Shown: positions 9,897 through 21,500 of the stretch, piece by piece | How the letters are laid out: each line of letters begins with the position of its first letter | How positions within the stretch are numbered: position 1 is the stretch's first letter | Origin: Rhynchopus sp. YZ270_cl-10 | Lineage: Eukaryota; Euglenozoa; Diplonemea; Diplonemida; Diplonemidae | Direction: 5' to 3' | DNA length: 64,000 bases | Assembly: GCA_964035575.1 (NCBI GenBank) | Contig: OZ037866.1 | Coordinates: 930,001-994,000 of the forward strand | Position numbers and translations under genes: made by a program | Notes under the pieces: model-generated | What the model was told of the DNA's origin: nothing | The model's database searches: none | Seen by the model: the letters and a program-made list of their open reading frames with translations, nothing else

Positions 9897-11290
9897 AAAA
9901 ATGATGACCCAAAAATCCAAAGAACACCTCACATTGACCTTTGAAGAAATTTTTTTTTGCGAAAAAGTGGTCCAAAAGTCGACTTGTCTACGAAAAATGG
10001 GGTGGGCGTAAAATCGCGTTTTTAGACCCCCACAGATGCCCAAATGTGCCAAATTTTGCTTTTAATGGCCTCAAATCGTCGAAATTAGCCCTATATAGGG
10101 CAAAAAAAAAAATTTCGAGAGTCCCTTTCCCTGGGAGGCAATAGCCACCGGGTGTGGGGGGTACCCCGCGGGGTACCCCGCTACGAAGTCTAGGGTTCGT
10201 AGCGGGGTACCCCGTTACGTACCCTAGACTTCGTAGCGGGGTACCCCGCGGGGTACCCTAAAGCGGTGGGGTACCCCGCTACGTATCCCGCACGGACCCT
10301 GGGTTCGTAAGGGGGGTACCCCGCGGGGTACCCCAAATAGGGTTCGTAGGGCCACCGTGATATTATATAGTGGAGTGCATCCTCGGGTGACTACAGTAAT
10401 ACAACCAAGTTTTCAAAAGGAAACTTCCGGCCAAATTGGAAACAGTTCAGAGCTTTCCCCCTTCCTAGTCTTCTCTCCTCTCTTCATGCAGTGATTTTTT
10501 TTTTTTTTGTTTGCTAAGAATATTCGGAGCACTGGTGACTTTGCTGTCCGGCCGACTTTACTCTCTTTTTTGGTTTTCGACTTTTCAGAAAACGATAGTC
10601 GATAAAGTCGGCCGACTCGGCCGAACAACCATCTATGGGTACCGCCATTTACCCTATATTCACAGCACACCCCCCGTTTTTTTTTCCCCGATGGCAATTC
10701 CTTGTTTTTTTTTTGTTTTTTTTTTGTGTTGTTTTGCGGTGAGGTGCAGTGCAGGATTCACGCGCTTTTTTTTAAAGGGTGACACTAAGTATGAGACGCT
10801 TAGGATCGTATAAACTTTTTTTTCTTTTGTTGGGCATTTCAACAAAATGCCTTTCTTCGCGAAAAAAAAAAAAGACCCACAATCCTTTCGAATGGGTACT
10901 TTTTTTTATGACGTTTCTTTAGTGGTGACCAAGCACGAGAGGCTTAGGTTCATCTTATCGACTTTTCACTTTTTTCTTTCCACCGTTCTTTTCGATTATT
11001 TTCCCATTTTTTCTTTCCCCGTTTTATGCAACTGCGATTCTTGTTTCTTTGGTATTGATATTGATTTTGTTTTTATTGTGTTCGTCAGTCCCCCCTTTTT
11101 TTATACAGTTCACCTGGGGCAAAAATTCACAAAAATAAACAAACACAGGTACGTGTTTTTGATTTCTTTTGATTTCATTTTTTTTTTGGTTGTGAATTTT
11201 TGTGACTGTTTGAGTAAAGTACCTCCAATCACTATCACAGTTAAAAAGATGTTGGGGATCCTCAGAGAAAGAGCTGGTGTCTGGGGGGCT

Positions 11291-11356
11291 GTACACGTTG
11301 TCAGGTCCAGGTGGGTGGGCAAGTTGTTCACCCACTCGGACCTGACAACCGTGTAC
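11291..11356. repeat. Long hairpin, about 27-bp arms
   Basis: GTACACGTTGTCAGGTCC and AGGTGGGTG on the left pair with CACCCACTCGGACCTGACAA and CCGTGTAC on the right across an 11-nt loop, with a few mismatches. Perfect enough to be a recent foldback or a structured RNA. No coding role. Confidence 0.8.
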
Positions 11357-11427
11357 GCCATCTATATCTTTTTCTATTTCTTTATTTTTTGAGGAATTCT
11401 GTGAGAATAAAACAAAAAAAAAAAAAA

Positions 11428-11480
11428 TAGTGGAGTTCATCCTCGGGTGTCTGCACTAATACAACCAAGTTTTCAAAAAA
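11428..11480 (+). repeat. Dispersed cassette, family E (TAGTGGAGTTCATCCTCGGG)
   Basis: The cassette runs from TAGTGGAGTTCATCCTCGGG through TGTCTGCACTAATACAACC to AAGTTTTC and an A-run. Other copies: 10370-10415, 13627-13675, 14203-14255, 23279-23330, 26048-26095 and a diverged one at 46534-46580, all in the same orientation. Confidence 0.75.
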
Positions 11481-12916
11481 AAAAAAAAAAAAATGAAAAA
11501 AAAAAAAAATCCCTGCCTTTTGGCTGTCGTTGTGTTTCACATATTTTTTTTGTCAATAACAACAGAATTCAACTGTCATTTTTTTTTCTTTTCTTGTTGC
11601 TCTGTTCTGTTCTGTTCTGTTCGTAAAAACTAAATATCTTGTTTTTGGGGGTTTTCTTAGGGCGCCCCCAAATGGATTAATGTTCAGGAGAGGTACATTC
11701 ATCTTACAAGTTTTATTTTTTTGAAGGTGTCTGAGCACGAGTAGGCTTAGGTTCATCTTTTGCGTTTTTCTTTTCCTTTCCACTCCGGGGGTTCGATAAC
11801 CCGCGGATGTGTCAGTGCCAGACGTCCCAGAGGCGTTTTGCACTCTCAACTTCACTTTTATTTTCCTTGTTATTCTTCTGCACCGCAAAGGTGCCACCCC
11901 CACGCTCAAAAGCATCCTTCCTCCCACAAAATCCTTTTATTGCGCTCGACCGCGTTTTTTCGATTTTCATTTTTTTTTTTTTTTTTTTCGATTTTTTTTT
12001 CGAAAAATATTCCTTTTCAAACTGGAATAATTGAAAAATTGTACCCCGTTTTCCGTACGGTTTCTTTTATCTCTCATTGTTTGTTTAGAAATATTTTTTT
12101 TAAAGGTAGGCGATCCTGCCTTGCCCGAAGTTCTTTTCTTTCAAGGGCTAAAGGAGGGGATGACTGTCGTCAAAAAAAAGATGGTGGTTATTGCACATAG
12201 ATAGTATCCAAAATTTTCTTTCAATTCTACTCTGCTGATGCGGAGTTATTCTTTAAAGCGAATATCATTTTTTTTTTACATGTCCGATTATTGTTTGTAA
12301 AAAAATAAGGGTTTCTTGCTTTTGATATGACCTTTAACCAAATTTTTGACACCCACCTTTCCAGAAGGTGGTATTTTTCTGTTTCGAAAAAGGAAAAAAA
12401 GCACATCAACCCCGAGTGAAAGTGAATGTAATTAAATGTAAAAGATCTAAGAATCGACGGATGGTGCGTGCGTTCCCAAGATCTACTACCCTTTTTCATT
12501 GAAAAACACAACAACCACACGAGAGACGGTTCGGTTAGTGTGAATTAATAAGGTTTTTTTGGCTAAGCATGAGAACCTTAGTGTAATCTTATCCATTTTT
12601 TCTCTCTCTCTCGCAAGGGTACATTTTTAGCACCCTCTATGCCTTCTTTTCGTCAGAAAAGAATGTATATGAAACAATCTCTCTCTTTTTTTTTTTCCTC
12701 TTCTTCTTCTTCTTTGGATGTGCGTGCACTTGAGGCATGTTCATCTACAAGTTTTTCTTCTTTTCTTTTCTCCTCCCCCATTTGCACCTTTTAAACTTCA
12801 CCTTACATACCTCCTATTAGTATCTTTACAACAAACATCACTCAATATGAGACGATATCTCGCTTTTTATCACGTTTTTTTTTTAAATAGTGCCCAACGT
12901 CTATTTTCTTAGTACT

Positions 12917-13015
12917 TACCGTAAGACAACCCCAGAGGGGTAAAAACTCAGGTGGATTTTTGGATTTCAAAGCTCTAAGGAGGGGTTTTTACCACACCGA
13001 TGTTGTCTTACTGTA
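12917..13015. mobile_element. 99-bp MITE-like element with TA flanks
   Basis: The ends TACCGTAAGACAAC and GTTGTCTTACTGTA are inverted repeats. Inner arms GGGGTAAAAA and TTTTTACC extend the pairing. A TA dinucleotide at each border suits a Tc1/mariner-type target site. The end resembles that of the 366-bp element at 61681 (TACCGTAA). Confidence 0.65.
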
Positions 13016-13486
13016 TTTTTTTTTTCTTTTTTGTAAAGATGTGTTTCATCTTTCTTTTTTCTTTTTTCTTTTTTTTACGAAATTCTACTCATTTTTCCCC
13101 CCTCCTTATTGTTCCCTCCCTACTGCTCTGTAGAGCTGTGTAAGATGTCTGACAGAGCACGTCAGTTTTTTTCATTCCCTCTTGTTTTCTTGTTCAATCA
13201 AAAGTTTTCCTTTTCCCTAGGACAAAAGGTTAAAATAAAAAAAAGCGTAAATGGGCTCAAATGAACGCACAAAAAGAAAACAAAATTTGGAAGAAAAAAA
13301 TGTCACGTCACATATCGGTATCTTATTTATCCCCACAGGCAATACCCTATTACTTCTTCTCGAAGCACTGGAGGGATAAAACGATTCTATCTATGAACCA
13401 AAAAAAAAAACATGTGATGGGTATGTACCGTGAAGCATGCTATCGTTCATCTTTCGACCCCCTTTTTTGATAACGAATGTCATCAA

Positions 13487-13525
13487 GGTGCCTAAGCATG
13501 AGAGGCTTAGGGTCATCTTATAAAC
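13487..13525 (+). repeat. Hairpin cassette, family A, 7-bp stem
   Basis: The stem CCTAAGC/GCTTAGG encloses the loop ATGAGAG and is followed by GGTCATCTTATAAAC and a T-tract. This copy has the longest perfect stem of the compact members. Confidence 0.75.
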
Positions 13526-13933
13526 TGTTCTTTTTTTTTTGTCCTTGATTTTATTTTTTTTTGGTACTGCCGCCTGCAGTGGTGTTCATTCGCCGAAAAA
13601 TTCCAAAAAAAAAAATAAATAAAAATATAGTGGAGTTCATCCTCGGGTGTCAACACTAAAACCAAGTTTAAAAAAAAGTGGGAAACCCTGATTTTTCGTG
13701 GGAGGAGGAAAAAAAAATGTGGTGACTCCTTTCTTCAGGGAGGCAACCTCGGATTTTTTTTTCTTTTTTCCAACCTTCCGAGTTTGTTGCGCAGCGGAAA
13801 AAAAAGAAGAAAAAAACAAGCAACAACAAAATTAAAAAGGAATAAAATAAAAAACTTAATTCATCCCAAAATATATGTGCGGTGTGCTGCCCTTTGTGTA
13901 TTTTTTTTTTCTTTTTTTTTCTGTCATTTTCTG

Positions 13934-14595
13934 CAGGGTATTAGGGTGAAAATCCAAAATTCCGGAAAAAACTGGTTTTTCTGGTTTTCTCTCCTGGGTG
14001 GCGAAAACTAGTGTTTCCGGCGAAAACCTCCACCGTTGACGGACACAGTCACCTTTTTCGGGTTTTTCGGGGGGTGGGGTCAGTGTCTTATCCAAGAATC
14101 CAGATTTCAAAATATTTTTCGGCGCTGCTGACCCAGGGTAGACTGGGTACATATGGGAACAGAGGGACTATGTTTTTTTTTTTTGCGGAGCAAAAAAAAA
14201 ACTTATAGCGGAGTTCATCCTCAGGTGTCTACACTAATACAACCAAGTTTTCAAAAAAACATAAAATGGCGCCGCAGGCGAAAATTTTTGAGGGTACGGT
14301 GTAAAAATCTAGCTTTTTACACCACAGAGCCACTCAAACGAACCCTTTTTTGCGGAGCAAAAAATGAAAAATGGCGCCGCAGGCAAAAAAAAATCAAGGA
14401 ACAGCCATTTCCCAAAGGCACTCCCGTGGTTCAACCACGGTTCTACCAGGCGGGGAAAAAATCGAGTCCGCCCTAATCTGGGGACGACATTACAGAAAGG
14501 CCTGGTGAAAAGTGTCGGTTTTTTTTCCCCCTCCAGATTTCTCTGTTTTTTTTTTTTTTTTGAAAACCAGTTTTTTTAACCACCCTAATACCCTG
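13934..14595. mobile_element. hAT-like non-autonomous transposon, 662 bp, exact 8-bp target duplication
   Basis: Inverted ends CAGGGTATTAGGGTG (13934) and CACCCTAATACCCTG (ending 14595) are perfect over 15 bp. The flanking octamer ATTTTCTG is identical on both sides (13926-13933 and 14596-14603), the hallmark of hAT transposition. There is no transposase. The interior contains GGCGCCGCAGGCG blocks shared with the copies at 27325-27505 and 50345-50520, and a family E cassette inserted at about 14203-14255. Confidence 0.9.
14203..14255 (+). repeat. Family E cassette inserted inside a hAT-like element
   Basis: Relative to the related segments at 27340-27370 and 50350-50385, where the GCGGAGCAAAAAAA tract runs directly into ATGGCGCCGCAGGCG, this copy has about 60 extra bases consisting of the family E cassette between A-runs. 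This shows that the cassette can be gained or lost as a unit. Confidence 0.7.
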
Positions 14596-14737
14596 ATTTT
14601 CTGTCTCTTTTTGTCAGATGTAATGTTCACAGCATAGAGGCACATTCATATTTTAGAGCGACACTTAATTTTTTGTGGATTCATTTGTAATTATTTTTTT
14701 TTTTCTTCAAGGAGATGGGATGGTGTGGCTGAACCCA

Positions 14738-15746
14738 AAAAAAAGGGTATTATTTAGCAGTTTGTTAGCACTTTGTTAGCATGCATTTTTGGGGGGGTGG
14801 TGTATAAAAAATTTTTCCCCCACGGGTGTTGGAAAAAAATTTTTTTTTCTCGTTGGTGAGCTTTTTAACGCCGGCATTTGCATTTCCGGAATCCGTCCGG
14901 CCAGTGGTGGGGTCAATTCGCCGAAATGGACAAGTTCTCGTTTTTGGTCAATTTCCGCAGTATACACAGTATACACAGTATACACAGTATACACAGTATA
15001 CACAGTATACACAGTATACACAGTATACACAGTATACACAGTATACACAGTATACACAGTATACACAGTATACACAGTATACACAGTATACACAGTATAC
15101 ACAGTATACACAGTATACACAGTATACACAGTATACACAGTATACACAGTATACACAGTATACACAGTATACACAGTATACACAGTATACAGTATACACA
15201 GTATACACAGTATACACAGTATACACAGTATACACAGTATACACAGTATACACAGTATACACAGTATACACAGTATACACAGTATACACAGTATACACAG
15301 TATACACAGTATACACAGTATACACAGTATACACAGTATACACAGTATACACAGTATACACAGTATACACAGTATACAGTATACACAGTATACACAGTAT
15401 ACACAGTATACACAGTATACACAGTATACACAGTATACACAGTATACACAGTATACACAATATACACAGTATACACAGTATACACAGTATACACAGTATA
15501 CACAGCATACTCAGGGGGAAAACTCACTTTGTGGGCGCCGCAGGCGCACGGTACGCGTTTTTGGTGATTTTTTCCAGCCCCGTTCTGTGCGTTCTTTTGA
15601 CTCAGCAAGTCGATTGCGTTCAACGGTGGGGTCACACATGGGTATGCAAGAGTGGAGGCGCGCCAACAGGGGGAGTGGAAAAACCAAGGTAAAAAAATGT
15701 TTTTATACACCACCCCTAAAAAAAGGGTATTATTTAGCAGTTTGTT
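14738..15746. mobile_element. Composite inverted-repeat element built around a minisatellite
   Basis: Inverted ends GGGGTGGTGTATAAAAA (about 14794-14810) and TTTTTATACACCACCCC (about 15700-15716) bracket a minisatellite. Outside them lies a 29-bp direct repeat, an A-run then GGGTATTATTTAGCAGTTTGTT, at 14738-14766 and 15718-15746. The direct repeat may be an unusually long target duplication or part of a larger element. No transposase is present. Confidence 0.55.
14957..15505. repeat. 9-bp minisatellite (CAGTATACA)n, about 60 copies
   Basis: Nearly perfect 9-bp units fill about 550 bp, with two 2-bp-shorter units (near 15186 and 15372) that split the array into three phase-shifted blocks and a few variants near the right end. 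The unit contains the palindrome GTATAC, so it reads as repeats on both strands in all frames. Those open frames are artefacts of the 9-bp period. Confidence 0.95.
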
Positions 15747-16142
15747 GCAGTTCTTTAGCAGTGAAATTTGCTGGTTTCAGCCACACCATGGGAACATTTT
15801 TGTTGATCCCTCACCATATACTATCAATTTATTGATTGCATATGATGAAATTACTTCAAGGAGACTAACCGAGAGGCGTAAGGTCATTCTTATAACATTT
15901 GTACGAGTATATGCAATACATCTGAAAATGAAAGACACGTTCTTCTTCTTCGGTTGTCATGAGTCTTGAAAGAAAAATTTATAATTCTGGATCCCAGAAA
16001 CATCGTGTCGACTATCTTCGTGATGGTAATCTAAAATCGAAAAAAAATCGTTTTTCATCATCCTTAGCGAGAATAAACCTTTTAATAAAACCCCCTTTTC
16101 AAAACAAGAACCAGTGGTGGGTCTCGTCTCTAATCCTCAATT

Positions 16143-16305
16143 ATTACGCACACTACTTTGTGAGCGGAAAGTGTCAAGCGTCGTTCACTCATCCCAACCA
16201 TGCTCTGCAACACACCACCCAGGTGAGAGATAGTGTGTGTGGAAGCATCAACGCATCAAACAACAAGAAGGGGGGGGTGAGGGAACGACAAAGTGACACT
16301 TTCCA
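16143..16305. mobile_element. MITE with inverted ends; inverted copy at 50903-51064
   Basis: The left end GGAAAGTGTCA..CGTCGTTCACTC and right end GTGAGGGAACGAC..GTGACACTTTCC are imperfect inverted repeats. The whole unit, plus about 20 flanking bases (TTACGCACACTACTTTGTGA), is matched in reverse complement at 50903-51064, inside another transposon. No coding capacity. Confidence 0.8.
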
Positions 16306-17432
16306 TCATCCTTAGAGAATCAGAATGGACACTACTAAGCGAGGATGGCGTTTTTTTTATACATATTTTTCTGCCATACGCATTCATCTGGGGCTGGCAT
16401 CGTTCATGGGTCAGTCAGAGGCGCTGTTACGCTGGGGCGGACATTTTCTGCACAACCATACATTACTTTTCATGCAACCCTTTACTTTTTAGCCGTAACT
16501 TTTTCGTGCGTGCATACTTTTTTTTTCCAACCCTTTCTGTAATACCGACCATGAAATTTAGTTTGTCCACCCACACAACTAAACACGAGACTTAGATCCT
16601 CTATACAAACCTGTATTTTTTTCCTCTCTTTTTTCCCCCCTTCACATGAAATGAGTTTAGAAACCAGACAAATAAAGATAGCCAACAATACGACAACAAC
16701 CATTTCCTCCCCACTGCCTTTTTCCTTTTTTTTATCAAGTTATCATGATCATGTTGGTACTAATTATCTGGTTTCTCTTCCATTCACCCGGAAGGAGCCA
16801 TTTATACCATGCGATAAACGCTCTATATTTACTTTTCTAAAAGCGGCCTGGTTTTTCTGAGAATTTTCACGGAAGAAATTCTCCCCCCCCCTTCCCCTTC
16901 ATCTGTCCACCTCCTGCTATTCACCATATACAGTAATGGTAGAGTCTGGATGCCCAAACCCCACCAAAGGCGGTTTTTTTTACACACAAAAATCCACCTT
17001 TTCCCGGTCAAAAAAAAAAAATGTTACACAAAGCGAGGCTGCACAATAGGCAGCTCCACTCATAAAAACAATTTTTTTTTTGTCAAAAAAATGTCCTCAG
17101 ATTCGAGGCCTTTACAGTGAGAGACGTTGGAAAAAAAAGGTGTAGACTGTAGCTATACTAATCTAACAGCTTAAATTTTTTTTTTTGTGCGAAGTGCTCT
17201 CTTGGGGGTTCGATATGACCTTGCGTCGTGATGAGGATCGATGATTGCAATTATTCTCCTTGAATGAGGAATGCCTAGTAGGCGCAAGTCATCAGCTTGC
17301 ACTGATTACGTCCCTGCCCTCGGGGAAACTGTGTCCTGCGTCCCGCCGATGAACGGTGGGGTGTTTGCACTTTCGACTTCTCTTTTTTAAATAAAAACCC
17401 CCTCATCAACCTTTCCCATACAAGGGAAAGAC

Positions 17433-17675
17433 ATGCCGGCTGTTTCCCCCCACTCAATTCCATCTGCCGGTATCTCACTACTGGCCTCGTACCTGCAACC
17501 CAAAACCCCCGCTTCTAGCTGCTTCCTTTCTTGCGGGTCGCCTCACAAAGTGAATGACACTTATTGTGCGGACTGCCCACTGCAAGGTCCTTTTATTCAT
17601 AAAAGAAGCCGCTCTAAGAAATTATTGGATTTTGAAATTGCCGGATTTAGACAGAGGCGCGTTCGCCGAGTATAA
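17433..17675 (+). CDS. Possible small Cys/Arg-rich protein, 80 residues
   Basis: An ATG-started frame of 80 residues. Cysteines cluster in CFLSCG and YCADC, and the C-terminus is basic (HKRSRSKKLL, RQRRVRRV). The composition is more balanced than most frames in the gaps, and the ATG lies soon after pyrimidine-rich DNA. I recognise no family and see no homologue in the window. A chance frame is a real alternative. Confidence 0.25.
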   Translation: MPAVSPHSIPSAGISLLASYLQPKTPASSCFLSCGSPHKVNDTYCADCPLQGPFIHKRSRSKKLLDFEIAGFRQRRVRRV

Positions 17676-18371
17676 GTACCTGGTACTTCTATTTAACCTC
17701 GCGTAAGGTCATCTTTTCAATTTTTTTTGTCTTTTTTTTAAATGACTGAGGATCATCTTACGTCCTTTTTCCTCCCACTTCGGATGGATCATTCCATCTT
17801 TCAATAAAAAAATATCATATTTTTTTAAACTTTCCAAAGCCACATGGTAATAGAGCAAGCCGTTGGGGCTTTTCTCCATTGCACCATGTGTGATACTGAA
17901 TGTGAGACGAATTTTATCGAGCCCCCCCCTCCTCCCTTTTTTTTTGATATAAAAAAAGGAACCCCAAATTGTCCTCTTGTTATTATGCCTTACCTCTTCC
18001 CCTCTTTCTTCTCCCCCTTCTTTTTTTTTTTGGGAGGCTGAGGTTCATCAACTTTTTCTTTTTTGCTTTTTTTTTGTTGTATTTGAGGACGAAGACCTCG
18101 CAGAAGAGACCAAATTCTTGATATTCGCAAAAAAAAAAAAAAAAAAATCAAACCCCCCCTTTTTTCGCCTATTTTTCCTTTCATTTTGTTGTGCTTTTTA
18201 TGGATGGGTACCGATGCGCAGTCTTTTGAGTTTCACTCTATTCCTCATATTTTCTGTTCAGTTTTGGCGTGGTTGATGCGTTACAATCGCACAACCATCA
18301 TTAGGCTCATTGATCACTGATCTAGGGGAGCATATGCCCCGATTAGAGTGACGCTGTAGATGCACAATTTC

Positions 18372-18441
18372 TCTCAATTGTCCCCCCTTCCTTCCTCCCT
18401 CCCTCCCTCCCCCTCCCTACCACACACCACAATCAACACAG
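18372..18441 (+). promoter_or_regulatory. Long CT tract and AG upstream of the LamG/CTLD receptor
   Basis: About 45 bases of almost pure C/T (TTCCTTCCTCCCTCCCTCCC and neighbours) are followed by ACACAG ending at 18441, 104 bases before the ATG. This suits a strong 3' splice acceptor. Inferred, no direct proof. Confidence 0.35.
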
Positions 18442-18544
18442 GGCAGTCCTTCGAGTTGGGGGGATACCCATCACATTAGGAGCAAAATCCTGAGGAACCC
18501 ATTTTTTTTTCCAACGCAACACCTGATCTCTGATCTCAAACCAA

Positions 18545-21500
18545 ATGAGAGTCGTGGTGTTGCTTCTGTTGGCCACGCTGCTTGATGGCGCGTCGGTGCA
18601 GGTGGCGCAGTGGCTGAGTACGGACCCGAGGGCTGACACCTATGGGAGCAATGACCTGTCGGACACACAGTGGGTGCAGGCCCGTGGGCCGTTTACGGGG
18701 GGGAGGATCTTCCGGAGGTCGCTGGGAGTTATGCCTCCTACGTGCGCTAAGACGCCGGTGAACATTGATTTTGGATTTATGCAGTCGACATTGCTGACAA
18801 TGTGGTTCATGTATGTGGAGACAGGCTCCTCCCAAGTGCTTGCATCATGGTCGAGTGCAACAGGTCCCGACACCATGCGGCTCATGATCGATTCAAACGG
18901 CAACTTCGTTGCCGAACAGTCTGTTCCTCCAAAAAAGTCCGCCATCTACACAAGCGTGGATAAGTTGGAGCCCGACCAGTGGCACTACCTGTCTTTCTTC
19001 TACAACCAGCGCGCGGACCGCTTCTGGTTCACCATCGACGGCTCAACGGACTCAAGGAGCAGCAGCGTGGCGGGCCAAGCACTCTCGGTGGACGTCTTCC
19101 ATCTTGGGTGCGACAACGACCCTATCGTGGACGGGTGGTTTGAAGGCACGTCAGCGGACGACTCATCTCTGGTGAAAGACGTGCGGTACTATGTAGGGGA
19201 CTACCCATGCGACCCGCTGCATTACTATTATGACGGGATGTGTTTGTTCAAGACCGATACCGAGGCGGCGATGGACCCGAGAGAGTGCGCCAGCTTCTTG
19301 GCTGGGTCGACAACGATCTCGCTGCCGTCGGTGTGGCATGACTTCTTTGTTGTGCTGATGACGTCGAAGAACCCGCTCTTCACGATGCCCCTGCACACCG
19401 GGTACAAGGCAAACCCCTCACGCACGGTGGCCACTGCGACAGACCCAAACCTCTTCGACTGGTCGTCCTCCACGCAGTCGTACAAGGACGTCTGGTGCGG
19501 CGACACCAACCACGGCGTGAACGACGCCAAGCAGTGGCACCAGTTCCCCAGCGCCGGCTGCGGCGCCGACGTACAACCGAACTCGTTCACCTCGGACTGC
19601 GGTGCCTATGACAGCAGCAAGGGCCCCGGCCTGCTCGACCGAGCGTGCTCTAATAAGTACAAGCACCTCTGTATGTACGACCCGAGCTTCGACACGTCCG
19701 CACCAGACACAGCAGAGCCCACAGCTGAACCAACGGCAGTACCTACAGCTGAACCAACTGCCGTTCCCACAGCCGAGCCAACTGCTGTTCCCACTGCTGA
19801 ACCCACAGCTGAACCAACGGCAGAGCCCACAGCTGAGCCCACAGCAGTTCCCACAGCTGAGCCAACTGCTGTGCCAACAGCAGAGCCCACTGCCGTTCCC
19901 ACGGCGGAGCCCACAGCTGCACCAACGGCAGTACCTACAGCTGAGCCAACTGCTCAGCCTACCGCCGTACCCACAGCAGTGCCGACCGCTGCGCCAACTG
20001 CCGCACCAACTTCTGTGCCCACAGCTATCCCCACAGCAGCACCAACAGCGGTTCCCACATCTGTTCCCACAGCTGCACCAACATCTGTCCCAACAGCAGA
20101 GCCTACGGCGGAGCCGACTGCCGTTCCAACCGCAGTACCGACCGCTGCACCCACATCCGTCCCGACTGCCGTACCCACAGCAGTGCCGACTGCTGCACCA
20201 ACTGCTGTGCCGACTTCTGTGCCCACAACTGTGCCCACAGCAGCACCAACACCTGTCCCAACTGACCAGCCGTCAACGGCCCTTCCTACCACCCCACCGA
20301 CAGCTTCCCCAGGAACCCCACCTACCCTCGCCCCTGTTGTCCCCCCTACCACTGCACCCGACGCACCCACCACACCCACCCCCCCAAGCACCACGCCGAA
20401 CACCACCTCGCCCACCACCACACCTACAATACCCCCTGCCACACCGACTGCGCCACCCACAGACGCCCCCCTGCGTGGTACGGAGCCGAGCACAGCACCT
20501 GTCGTGGCCATCTACTCGCAGTCGAACGCTGCGACTGCTGCAGTGGGCAGCGGTGCGACCAGCGCTGCGGCGAGTGTGTCCACCAGCGGAGGGAAGCTGA
20601 AGACACTGTCGACGCTGCAATGCACTGTCGAGGACGTCGACCTGGAGAGCGCCGTGCCGCTCGACTGGGAGTTCCACCCTCTCCAATTCCCCCTGGGCGA
20701 CCACAACCACCGCTACTTCCTGGGCGCCGTCGTGTCCAACGTCGCGATCCTCCTCGTCTTCCTTGCAACTAACTACGTCATTGCGGTGCTCCAAACGACA
20801 CTCTTCCGCATCTCTTGGACAATGGCCCTCTTCTACGTACGTGCACCTGGCCTGCTCTACCTGCCTTTGGTATGGCTCATGATGGGCACCGGCATGTCTG
20901 CAAGCAACATGGCATTCTTCCCTGGCCGTGCCCCTGTAGCTGTTGCAGTGGTCGGATGGTTTGCCTTGGTTGCAGTAGCTGCAGTCCCCATGGCGATGTG
21001 GGGGTTGTTGCTCCGCCCGAAGAGGTTCATGGCCGTGACAGTCCCTGACCCCAGAATTGATTTGTACACAGCACAGATCGTTGACGAACACACAGACAAA
21101 CCCGGCTGCAACGAAAACGAACAGAGGGTGCTCACCGGGTGGCGCCGCTCAGCGTACATCTGGGTGTTCGGCCCCCAGGTTTGGGTGAGAGAGGATGGTG
21201 CTGGGGAGGACTACGTTGCAAAGTGGGGTCTCTTCTTCGAAACGTATCGAGGCGGGTGTCAATGGTTTTCGATTGTGGAGATGGTGCAGATTATTTTTAT
21301 AGCACTGGCGTCTGCGTGGAAGCCTGCTACCTTTGCGGCCTGCATTACACGAAACAGCCTGATCCTCGCTGTCCTCTTCTTCTTCTTCCTTGCCATTGTT
21401 CTGTTGCGGCCGTACAATTCGGTAGTCGATTTTATCATTGCAATTTTGATGAGCGGCCTGATGTTCGTTGCTGTGGTGTTGATGTGCATCGCTATTGCGA

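Larger units (their letters stand above)
7817..10359. mobile_element. 2.5-kb inverted-repeat element with CACGGTGGCCC ends, carrying one gene
   Basis: The left end reads CACGGTGGCCCTTACGAACC and the right end is its near-complement, GGGTTCGTAGGGCCACCGTG. Both subterminal regions (7840-7965 and 10155-10340) are packed with palindromic GTAGCGGGGTACCCCGCTAC blocks. The interior holds an 8-bp tandem array, a 24-bp palindrome and the open frame at 9402-9896. I see no clear target duplication. It may be one transposon with complex subterminal repeats, or two copies of a shorter inverted-repeat unit that happen to flank 2 kb. Confidence 0.55.
10360..13933. other. Intergenic region rich in cassettes and hairpins
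   Basis: No supported gene. Features seen: a 14-bp inverted pair GGCCGACTTTA..TAAAGTCGGCC (about 10540-10610); family E cassettes at 10370-10415, 11428-11480 and 13627-13675; family A hairpins at 10924-10958, 11726-11760, 12561-12594 and 13487-13525; a family-D copy at 11785-11860; a long hairpin at 11291-11356; and a 99-bp MITE-like element at 12917-13015. The remainder is poly-T/poly-A. Confidence 0.6.
15747..18544. other. Intergenic region before the LamG/CTLD receptor gene
   Basis: It contains a family G copy (about 15786-15850), family A relatives (15861-15896 and 16576-16606), a MITE (16143-16305), a family H copy (16390-16440), D-type cassettes (about 17205-17385) and one small open frame (17433-17675). 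It ends in a strongly pyrimidine-rich stretch (18372-18420). Confidence 0.6.

Noticed and set aside
14789-15835. Long open frames of VYT/HSI/QYT and VYC/LCI repeats on both strands
   Set aside because: They arise from a 9-bp minisatellite, whose period is a multiple of three and keeps all frames open. Both strands are equally open and flanks are non-coding.
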